Positions 54,951-64,000 of a stretch of 64,000 nt of DNA are shown piece after piece (within the stretch, counting starts at the first letter, position 1; every line of letters starts with the position of its first letter). The translations under genes and the position numbers were made by a program. The DNA lies in contig JBBCBC010000012.1 of assembly GCA_037126765.1 (NCBI GenBank), positions 14,632,001-14,696,000 of the forward strand. Reading direction: 5' to 3'. The stretch is from Stenogyne calaminthoides (taxonomy: Eukaryota > Streptophyta > Magnoliopsida > Lamiales > Lamiaceae). Under the pieces are notes generated by a model, which saw only the letters and a list, made by a program, of their open reading frames with translations, was not told the DNA's origin and searched no databases.

Positions 54951-57738
54951 TTAGTTTAGCACTTTCGGTTTCTCTCTTGCAACATCAAGCATGTTTTCCT
55001 CAGAAACTCGAGTGTAGATAGGCTTCTCCACCTGAACAAACTTCGGTTTGTCAGTAGCTTCGACTTCTTTCAAGGCTCTGGATAGGCTATTCATTTCAGC
55101 TTCTTCGGTGCCTTTTTTCTCCAAAATGCGTGCGATAACTTCCAAGTCTTCTTACGGTCTTTCCCCCTTCTTGGCACCGTAATTTGGAAGAAGTCTGGAG
55201 AGTCTTTGTGTCCATGTGATATTGCTCTTTGCTCACACTGGCGAAGACCTCTCGCTATCCCGATCTTGTTCATCTTCCAGCCTCTTCATGTGGTTCTTAG
55301 CCATAGAAAATTCTTCAGACAAATGGGCAAACTAGCTAGAGAGAGCTTCTTTAAACATCTCTGTCATCTTGGTCATGAGCATTGAGCTCATTTCCTCAAC
55401 AACAGATTTGATCAGCACCTCATTCTTCTCTGCCAGTTTCACCTCTAAGAATTCAGTATTCTCCTGGTGCTTCCTTGATTTCAAAGACTTTCGGCTTCGA
55501 CCTTGACTCCTCCACTTTTTTCATTCAAATTTTATCTTCCATGGAGGTCATCTGTGAGGTCAGAGTGTTTTGGATTTGCACCAGTTCTGAAGAGTGACTA
55601 AGATTCTCCATCTTCTGAGCTTGGCTGGCCAATGTCTCTTCTATTTGATCGATCTTGTTCATCATTGGCTCAACCTTCTCAAGCTTCTCCATCAAGGGAG
55701 TGAGGTCGATCTTAGGAACCTTACGCACCTTTCAGGTTGATCATCTCGAGGTTCGAGACACAACACGAGGGTTGGTGCACTTTTGAGCTTCCGGCTTCAT
55801 CTGAGCTCAGTCTCCAAATCGAGCCTCGATCCGTACATCGAACAATTGAGTAAAAGATAGAACTTTCAGTAACTTTGGCATAATTGTTAATAGTGCCAAA
55901 AGGTACCTGAAGAGTGCTAGCTTCAGTCTGAGGTTGAATGATTTCAGTTTGATCAGCACAAGAAGTTTCCTTCTCCATCTGAGACTGATCCTCAGCATCT
56001 CCTGTTGGTCCCCATCTTGAAATTTGTCTCTGCTGCTAGGGGAACCAACTTCAATAGCTCTCCTCTCAGCTATCTTCCTCTGAACCAGCTCATCAAAATC
56101 GAAGTTTTTCATCCTGAGCTTTGTCTTCCTGAATCCTGAGAACTCGGTCGGGAATCTTTGTCTCCTCATTCCACCGGTCTTCCCCTCACGAAAACAATGT
56201 TCAAAGATCTCCAGGAAGAGTCGATTGAGGATGAAAACCGTCGCCCCAAATCTGAAGAAGATATCTTTGTAGATCGTATGAAAGCCGAGCTCGGGGGTGG
56301 TCAAGAATGAACCGTTCCCCTTGCTCCTCCACTTTCGGTTTCTTGACCGCCCTTCTTCCATCTCGGCTATCTGGTTCGGTTGAGGCATCGGTGAGGATCA
56401 AGAAAGTAGATCACTCAGAGCTCATCAAGAATAAAAAGCCGCTCCCGAGTCTCAAAGAACGTCGATTGTTGTGTGATCAGTCCTCAATTTGCATCCGAGT
56501 GGGTTACGGGGCTGAGCTGGCACTTCCTCGATTGACTCGAAGTTGGCTCTTTGTATGCGAGCAAGACATCTTTGGTAGGAACCTCTGAGGCCTGAGTTCC
56601 TTTAAAAATTTCCTGAGAAATTTTGTCTGAGCTGAGCGACGTCTCAAGCACCTCAGAGAAGACCTGCTCCTCAGTCTGTTCCTGTGCCTTAGAGATAACC
56701 TGAGCCAATACTTGCAATGGCGAATTCTGAGCGGTTTGGCCCTCAGGTTGAATCTCTTCAGAATCACTGCCATCATCATCGGTGAGAACCACCATTCTTC
56801 TGCGCTTGGGGCCGAAGGTTTTTTGCTTCTTCATCTTCTCACCTTGCTCCATTTTGGCCTCCAACAAAACCTTCCCCCTGGTTTGTTGGGTCTCTTCAGC
56901 AGCAGCAGCTTTAGGTGATTCTGCTTTCTTTTCCTTCTTCCCCCTGATGGCCTGCTTCTTCACAACAATGGGCTTGAAGAGCACCTTGGACTTGGGGAAT
57001 GCGGTTGAATTGGCGAAGATATCCTCCTCCTCTCTGCACATCTCCAAAATAAATGCTATTTTTGTTGCATGATGGATCTTGCCTTTGATTGAGATCGCCC
57101 CGTCAACCTTCTTGAAGACTTTGGCTTGCTCACTCACCATCTGAATCAAAAATTTCAACCAGTTGAAGTCGGTGGTGGGTGAGGCCTCGATCGCCGCCAT
57201 CAATCGGAGCTTCGGGGTACTGATCTGATCAAAACTCCCCGCAAGGCTCATGATGCTTTTGCTCACAATATCCATCAACACTCTATATTGTGGCTTCAAA
57301 TGCCTCTTATGTAGTGTAGCCTCAAATTTTACAGGATTCTCAGCAATCCTATCTAAATACTCCTGCTCTCTACCCAACATAACAACGCAGGATCCTCTCC
57401 TTTATCACAAAGCTCAAAAACATCATTTAAATTCTTCGGAATAATATACAATTCCCTTTCAAAATCGATGTATTTGACGAATGCTCTAAATGTGATACAC
57501 TAATCTCAGAATGCATACCATCCTCTTCATCTATCCTCAAATTACAGATGAACTCGATTACCTCTTTCGCATACTCTTGGTCTGGTCGGCTTGCGACAAG
57601 ATGAGTGAGTTTGGCTAGACGGATCATATGGAGAGCCTCCTCTTCTGGTTTGGAATTGATTATGCTATCGAGTGAGACAACGAACTCGTACCAGGGTTTG
57701 TTGGTTTTGGCTAATTTTTCGAAAATGGTAGGAGCCAT
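54951..57738 (-). pseudogene. Third ORF, element D
   Basis: The frame starts MAPTIFEKLAKTNKPWYEF (ATG at 57738, matching B's MTPPSIIAKLAISNKPHYEN). It runs through EEALHMIRLAKLTHLV, then after a frameshift a 298-codon open stretch (57380-56484) with MLGREQEYLDRIAENPVKFE and LRLMAAIEASPTTDFNWLKF. A charged linker, a block with FSGFRKTKLRMKNFDFDEL (about 56140-56080), a coiled coil (LMEKLEKVEPMMNKIDQIEE, near 55680) and Lys-rich remnants to about 54951 follow. The C-terminal FYPQY/MFGL block present in A and B is missing, apparently deleted with the polypurine tract. Frames change at least four times. Function is unknown. Confidence 0.6.
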
Positions 57739-57859
57739 TTGAGAGATTGAAGATTTGAAGATTTGGGGTTTGGTTTTTCTGGGCAAAAGGGGATTTTTTG
57801 CAGAGGATTTTGGGAACGAAGGGTTTGATAAAAAAATTGGCTTGAATGGCTTCTAGGGG

Positions 57860-57867
57860 TATAAATA
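57860..57867 (-). promoter_or_regulatory. TATA-like box upstream of the third ORF, element D
   Basis: The minus strand reads GAAACTATTTATACCCC, 122 bp before the ATG at 57738. It aligns with B's GAAACTCCTTTATAAAACCC, so it is a decayed version of the same box. TATAAATA as such is on the plus strand. Confidence 0.4.
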
Positions 57868-58394
57868 GTTTCGAGATCATGGGAATTCGCGTTGGTTAGG
57901 TGAAAAGCAACGGTTGAGATTAATCTCCGATTAATCGGGTATACAAACAGTCGATTTCCGAAAAGTAAGCCGCCAAAATATCCTCATTGGTCATTAATGT
58001 AACAGAGCATTAAATGACTGTTGACCTTCTTTGGAATTTCAAACGATCCCGCCCAAAAACTTTCCTTAGGTGTTTTGTATTTATTGCAAATGATTACTGA
58101 GCTTCACTTAAGCAATAAATGAGTCGCATGAGTCATTACTTCTTCAGACTAATTTTATCTCTATCGGTCTTCTTGTAATCGACCTTGATAAGATGTCAAG
58201 ATAATATTGAAATCTTGAATGGGTTAAGTATAATCTCGAATAATCGACCTTCAAGAATCTGAGTTTCGAGAGACTCGATTCAAGATTTCCATTTTATCCT
58301 GAGCTTCTCAGTAGAATCCTGAGAAAACTTGATGCATCTGAAAACTTTCAATTTTTCAGATTTTACTCTATACACCTGGATCTAACATCCCTAA
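57868..58394 (-). promoter_or_regulatory. Promoter-like spacer between pol and the third ORF, element D
   Basis: There is no coding homology. The minus strand carries TTTTTGGGCGGGATCGTTT (58059-58041 region), the counterpart of B's GGGCGGGACGTTT. Promoter function is inferred by analogy with A and B. Confidence 0.35.
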
Positions 58395-59880
58395 TTAAAC
58401 TGAAAGTTCCTGAAATCTTGATTGACCAAAAGGTTTAGTCAAGATATCGGCTCTCCGCTTATCAAGATGAATTTTCTCCATCCTTATGTCCTTTTTCTCG
58501 ACATGATCTCTGATGAAGTGATGTCTGATATCCACATGCTTGGATCTGGTGTGCAATACCGAATTTTGTGAAATAGCAATGGCACTATTATTGTCACAAA
58601 ATATTGGTACTTCATTGGCTACAACTTTATAATCCCTTAATTGTTGTTTGAGCCAAAGAACCGAGCACGCAGCCTTGACCGCTGACCATGTATTCAAATT
58701 TTAGAAGATCTTGGTTACATCGAGGTCCATTCTCTTTGAAAACCAAGATATCAGCTTACTTCCTAGAAATTGACAAGTTCCTATAGTGGACTTCCTGTCA
58801 ATCCTCCAACCTCCATAATCAGCATCTGAGTAACCAGTTAATTCAAGGTTATCATCAGCTGGATACCATAATCCTCTATTCACTGTGCCCTTAAGATACT
58901 TGAAGATCTTTTTGGCGACCTCCATGTGACTAGCCTTAGGATTAGCTTGGTATCTTGCACATATCCCAACAAAGAAATGTTATATCCGCCTACTTGTCGT
59001 GAGATAGAGCAATGATCCAATGATTCCTCTATAATCAAGATGATGACTCACCGATTTGCCTTTAATCGGGATCCATCTTGTAGTTATTATTCATAGGAAT
59101 CCTAAGCGCATTGCAATTTCAGACACCATATTTGGCAATCGATCTCGGTGTACTTTATTCGGTTTATGAATATTCCTTCCTTAGATTGTTTCACTTGAAG
59201 ACCTAGAAAGAAATTCATCTCCCCATCATTGACATCTCAAACTTTTCTTTCATCGTTGTTGAAAACTTTTCACACAACGGTGATGGTTTGGAGATCCAAA
59301 ATGATGTCATCAACATATATCTCGAACCAAGAAGATATCCTCCCCATCTTCTATCCCTAAGCGAGTTCTATCATCGATCCTTTGACAAAACCATGGTCAA
59401 GAAGAAACCGAGAAAGAGTATCATACCATGCTCGGGTGCTTGTTTAAGACCATACAAAGCTTTTTTTTGAGCCTGTAGAACTTGGTCATTCTGTTTTGAA
59501 ACCGGGAGGTTGTTCCACATAAACCTTTCTTTAAGCACACCGCTCAGGGAAATGCACTTTTCACATCCATTTGATAGATCTGTGAATTTCATGCGGGCAA
59601 AGATATGCAAGAAACAATCGATGGCTTCTAGTCTTGCAACAAAAAGTAAAGGTTTCATCATAATCCAAGCCTTCTTCTTGGGAATAACCTTGTGCAACTA
59701 GCCTTGCCTTGTTTCTTACAATGTTGTTGTTTTCATCTCTTTTATTTTTAAATACCCACTTGGTTCCAATGACATTGTGCCTTTCAGGTCTATCTACTAG
59801 CTCCCATACTTCATTCCTTGAGAATTGATTCAAATTTCATCTTGCATAGCAGTAATCCAATGAGAATCTTGTAGAGCTTC
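58395..59880 (-). pseudogene. pol: reverse transcriptase and RNase H, element D
   Basis: RT starts NQFSRNEVWELVDRPERHN and continues GTKWVFKNKRDE and ARLVAQGYSQEEGLDYDETF. It then falls apart over several frames: KALYGLKQAP carries the same one-base loss as B at 59431-59436, and the YVDD region near 59300 is scrambled. RNase H (58925-58395) keeps GYSDADYGGWRIDRKST, then breaks before the TEAEY motif (missing or garbled). It resumes as CDNNSAIAISQN and HTRSKHVDIRHHFIRD. Inactive. Confidence 0.85.
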
Positions 59881-59887
59881 ACAAATC

Positions 59888-60927
59888 TCAGTAGGCTCTT
59901 TTTCTGATAGGAATATCTGCCTCAGCTATCACTGTCCTTGCAGCTTCTTTCAGAGTCATGTTCCTTCTTTCAGCAACACCATTTTGTTGAGGGGTCCTTG
60001 CAGCTGATGTTTCATGTGAAATTCCATTTGCTGCACAATAATCAGATATGATATGATTTATAAAATCAGTTCCTTTGTCAGATCTGATTTTGACCACACT
60101 CAAATTTTTCTCAATACTGAGCCTTTTCGAATCGGCAACTTTTATCGAGTCTCTTTTTCTTCGAGTAAGAATATGACCCCAAGTATATCTTGAGTAGTCA
60201 TCAACTACTACCAATGTGTACTTCCCGCCATTAGTGCTTATGGTGTTATAGGACCAAAAAGATCCATATCAAGAATCGAAGTATTATGTCAAGAGAAACA
60301 TCTACTTTGCTTTTTAAATGATGCTTTAACTTGTTTTTCCTTTTTGCACGCATCACAAATATGTTCCTTACTGAACACTTCATTAGGCAACCCTCTCACA
60401 AGAGCTAATCTTGCAAGCTTATTCAGGGTTTTGAAATTTAGGTGATTCATTCTTTTATGCCATAACAAACCGGTATATCTGTGGAACTTTTAGCAACCAA
60501 ACATGTATCTTTAGGAGTTTAACTCAATCAAAGAAGATACACATTTCCTTTTCTAGTACCCAATCGGTAAATATTTTATGTGTTGTATCATCTTTCACAT
60601 AACATAAGTTCTTAGAGAACTCAACATTAAAACCCTTATCACGTAATTGGCTTATTGAAAGCAAATTATGCTTCAATCGATACATATGAAACACCATGGA
60701 TATGAATCGAGTCGATTTCCAAAGTTCCATATCCTTGATCATCCCTTGGAGTTATCTCCAAAAGTGATATGTGGGCCTCTTTGTTCAACATAGTCACTGA
60801 GTATCTTCTTGAATCCTGTCATATGTCTTGAGCATCCACTGTCAAGATACCATACATCAGGGGCTTTTTCATCTCTGCTCATTAGTGCTATGTGATCTTT
60901 GATCAGCTTTGTGCCCTTGTTTTCCTC
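59888..60927 (-). pseudogene. pol: protease and integrase core, element D
   Basis: The protease motif WYLDSGCSRHMTG (Asp at 60843-60841) is intact and is followed by HITFGDNSKG, after which frames change. Pre-integrase sequence is seen as HNLLSISQ and NLCYVKDD, with a cysteine pair near 60350. The integrase core reads VVVDDYSRYTW, SDKGTDF and TPQQNGVAERRN, then stops at EADIP. The whole integrase C-terminus and linker, about 900 bp in B, is missing, and RT linker sequence follows directly. Confidence 0.82.
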
Positions 60928-60939
60928 CTGAAAAACAGA

Positions 60940-63332
60940 TCAATTCTTAGGTACCCAGTTTGTATAGGGTCCTACAAGGTTAGTTGTACCTTTCGGAATC
61001 CAAATCTGCCTGACAACTCTAATCACTTTAGAGTGGCTAATTTGTCTTCCATAAACATCAACATACACATTCACTACTCTGGGTGCCTTAGCAGTCTTCT
61101 GTGTATGTGTGCTAGCTTTAGCATGAACATGAGCCTTTGAATTCTTCTTTGGTTCAGGCCTTTTGTTCAGATGTTTAGGCTTTTGTGCAGCCGGTCTAAA
61201 TCTTTGATGACTCGGGTTTAGGTAACCTTTACCCTTAGGCAAGTGGGGTCCAGGTTGCCTGTACTAAAATCTGGGTCTTTCAGTATACTGAGGACTTGGT
61301 CTCTTCAGTTGAGAATGTCTCTGCTGAGTGTTTCTCATCTGAGGATTCCTCTGATGGTTCAGTGTGGAGCCTTTCAGGTTTGCATTCTTAGCCTGAGGCT
61401 TTGAAGTACTTGCCTGAAACTTTCCAACTGAGTGCTCAGGTTTTCTAGCCTTCACCTGAGGTTTGGACTTTCCAACCTGATCATTCAGTTTTACTGAAAC
61501 CATGGGTCCTTTTCCCTTGTCTACAACCTTGGGCATTTCTTCAGTTTGAAGTGTGGGTGCCACTGATTTTACAAAGATTGTCTTCTTGCTACTTGATGTA
61601 GCATTTAGATGACCTTGTGAGGTTCCCCCTGGAGTGTATCCCAATCCAGATTTTCTAGTAGCAGATCTCTGGTAACTCTGAATTTCATCTATTACTTTAG
61701 ATGCAGTATTCAATATAGTTAACTTCTTCTGTGCACTATCCTCACAGTTCTGTAGAGTTTCATGCTTCTCAGAGAGGTCATTGAACTTAGTTCTGATCAG
61801 CTGAATGTCTTCAGTGGATTTCTCTAGCTTTTCAGTTAGGGTCATTATCAACTTCTCTTTCTCTGAGAGTTGTACTTTCAGAACATCTAGTTCATCTGTA
61901 GCTCCCATTAATTGAGAAGTGATCTCAGTTTTGCTAGAGTCTTTCCATTTTAGATTTCCAGTCTTCAGTTCCTTATTCTGCTCTTGAGTTTCATTTAGCA
62001 GTTCTTGTAAAATAGCATAGTCCTTCATCAGATTCTCAAATGAATCCATCAGGTCAAATTGACTGTTTACAGTTGAACTTGACAACTCTTGTGCTAGTGT
62101 AGGAGCAACAACAGAGAAAGAAGAGTTTACCTCCTCAATGGCCATCAGACAAATGTCGTCACTTTCACTGTCTGAGAATATTTCATCTGAAGAGCTAGAT
62201 CCCTCCTCAGAATGTTCTTCTTCTGCAACCATGGCCTTTTTGCTTGAGAACTTCTTGTCTTTTTTAGCTTGCCTTTCTCCTCTCCTTAGCACTCAGATCT
62301 GGACAATCATACTAGAAGTGACCTTTCTTTTGGCAATTATAGCATCTGTTGGTATCATCATCCTGATCACTTTCTTCTTTGGACTTGGAGTCCTTCTTTC
62401 TGGATGAAGATCCTTCAGTTTTCAGGTCCTTTCTCTTCTCAGTTGGTTTGTCCTCAGGTTTCTTCCGTACTGTGATTCTGTAATAGCTTTTGTATTTTCC
62501 ATATCGACTATTAAGTCTTTCAAACCTCCTTTCCATCGGTCTTTAGCTTATCCTCAAGCTCATCCTGATTCTTAGCAAGGGAGTTCTCAGACTCTCTAGT
62601 TTTACAGGTTTTATCTTTGGCTTTAAAAGCCACATTTTTACTAGATGATGAATCATCTTTGCTGTCAGCCTTTTTGGATTTCTTATCAATTACAAACTCA
62701 TAGGCCTTCAGCTCAGAGAAGACTTGTTGATAGGGCATTGAATTAATATTTTTGGTGTTTTCAATCACCACTGCATGTATATCCCATTTCTTAGAAAGAC
62801 CTCTAAGAATTTTCAATGCAATTTCTCTTTGTGGATATTTCTTTCCAAGTGCATTTAGATCATTCATGATACTAGTGAATCTGACTTCCAATTTGTCAAT
62901 TGATTCACCTTCTTCCATTTCAAAACTGTCAAACTTTCCTATTGCAACTGAAAGTTTGTTTTCCTTGATATGATATGTGCCTTGGCACATTACAGCTAGT
63001 GTATCCCAAATTTCTTTGGCAGTATTGCAGTGAGAGATCATTCCCATCACACCATCATCAATTGTACTGTATAGTGTGTCTTTAGCAATGTAGTCTAGAT
63101 TGACTAACATTCTCTCCTCAGGAGTCAGTTGGTCATCAGACTTAGGAAATTCTGCTCTAGGATCAATTCTCTCATCATCTGTTCCTCTGGGATTCACCAC
63201 AGTAAATTGGAATGGCCCTTCAGAGACCACTTTCCACATTCGTTCATGTTTAGAATACAGATGAGCCTGCATTCTTAGTCTCCACAAATCATAGTTCTCC
63301 ACTGAGAACATGGGAAGTTTCTTAGAAGACAT
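60940..63332 (-). pseudogene. gag with CCHC knuckle and long tail, element D
   Basis: The best preserved gag of the window. ATG at 63332 (MSSKKLPMFSVENYDLW) is chosen over an upstream in-frame ATG because it aligns with B. The UBN2 region includes AKEIWDTLAVMCQG and IDKLEVRFTSIMNDLNAL. A frameshift near 62530 leads to RYGKYKSYYR and the knuckle CYNCQKKGHF*YDC, whose internal TAG (62314-62312) replaces the CAG found in B. After another shift an open stretch of 342 codons covers the acidic Ser-rich part, a coiled coil and the basic tail. A TAG at 61266-61264 again replaces a Gln of B. The gene ends with TGA at 60942-60940. Confidence 0.87.
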
Positions 63333-63445
63333 TTTAACTGAGTCTTTTAAGAATTGAAAGAAAAAGATCGGATTCGAGATAGACCACAAGTATTTTTAGC
63401 AAATAAAACTTTGGTCAACAAAGCAGGTGGTCAAGTTAAACCACT

Positions 63446-63457
63446 GCTCTGATACCA
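63446..63457 (-). other. Primer-binding site, element D
   Basis: TGGTATCAGAGC on the minus strand lies two bases inside the 5' LTR end at 63460. Confidence 0.95.
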
Positions 63458-63459
63458 CT

Positions 63460-64000
63460 TGTTGGTCCCGGTGAAAACGAGTCTTACACGTGTATGGGGG
63501 GAATACACATGTTCAGTATTTTTAAAACTTTTTCTTACTTAGGTCAGCTTGGGTCAGATAATCCTGAAGATTAGGTCCTGAGAAGCACAAATCACTCTGA
63601 GTCAAAGTCTCATCGAGGCAGTGATCTGTTGCTTTCGAAACCTCGAGATAATCCCAACCGAGTCCCGAGTTTCAGAGATCTGAGTTGCTTGGATCGGATA
63701 ACTAACTTACTGAACCCTCAGAAGAGTAAGTTCAGTTTGGTAACTATCTGTTCTAGCTACTCAGATGTGCGGAATGGTTGGCCCTTTAGTTTATACTCGT
63801 TTTAAAGCTTTGCTGAAAACCTTCCTTTAATGGAATAGTGATTAGGCTGTGATTCAATTACATGCAACTTCCAGTGGATTGATTCCAACTGAAATATCAG
63901 TGAAAATATGCTTTCAAACTCAGTGATGCAGCGGTTAAGCCACGATAAATAAAAGCAATAAACAACACAAAGAATTATAGTGATTCGGAGACTCAAGCTC
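63460..64000 (-). repeat. 5' LTR of element D (partial)
   Basis: It matches 52914-53470 with small indels. On the minus strand it ends CCGGGACCAACA at 63460. The remainder is beyond the window. Confidence 0.9.

Larger units (their letters stand above)
52914..64000 (-). mobile_element. Copia-type LTR retrotransposon D (Sirevirus-like), right end outside window
   Basis: On the minus strand it comprises 5' LTR (from beyond 64000 to 63460), primer site, gag, pol, promoter-like spacer, third ORF and 3' LTR (to 52914). The LTR ends GGGACCAACA at both 63460 and 52914. The preceding 5-mer CACAC (52909-52913) is the candidate target duplication; its partner is outside the window. Internal deletions remove the integrase/RT linker (near 59910) and the third-ORF end plus polypurine tract (near 54900). 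D is closest to B. Confidence 0.9.

Overview
The window looks like repeat-rich intergenic DNA from a dicot plant nuclear genome. I infer this from Ty1/copia retrotransposons primed by initiator tRNA-Met, nested hAT, Mutator-like and probable Helitron pieces, and captured fragments of plant genes (HOP/STI1 and FAR1-like). I see no intact host gene, no tRNA or rRNA gene and no CRISPR array. Almost all coding sequence is decayed transposon protein, so most entries are pseudogenes read across frameshifts and in-frame stops.

The three largest units are copia elements of one Sirevirus-like group. Each has a large gag with a CCHC knuckle and a long charged tail, then pol in the order PR-IN-RT-RH, then a very long third ORF before the 3' LTR. 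A (1-14291, +) loses its 5' LTR start at the window edge. B (24539-40546, +) is complete. D (52914 to beyond 64000, -) loses part of its 5' LTR. In all three the third ORF is preceded by a TATA box and a GGCGGGA motif. In A the same intergenic stretch also carries an opposite-facing TATA box and ORF. This suggests promoter-driven cargo genes inside the retrotransposons.

Between A and B (14292-22785) lies a large inverted duplication of the 3' end of a second copia family, C. It carries a different extra ORF resembling the 'putative plant transposon protein' family and ends in LTRs starting TGTTGATGTTAC. The loop holds an A-like pol fragment split by a solo LTR of a third family, X (18488-20313). 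A fresh family-C 5' LTR with PBS and gag start (E, 22786) interrupts the right arm. A hAT transposase remnant follows and is split by element B. B itself carries a second X solo LTR (26904-28713) inside gag. Right of B the hAT end lies against a FAR1-like gene fragment (-).

From 41.7 to 52.3 kb the DNA is AT-rich. It holds Helitron-like termini, a Pack-MULE (42955-44326) with a perfect 10-bp target duplication and a HOP/STI1 TPR fragment, and a solo LTR related to A (44848-46528). At 52296 another LTR of that family begins. Element D is inserted in it, just where the solo copy has its TATA box.

Relative order of insertion can be read from the nesting: FAR1-like gene, then hAT, then B, then X2; family-C inverted repeat, then A, E and X1; A-like LTR, then D.
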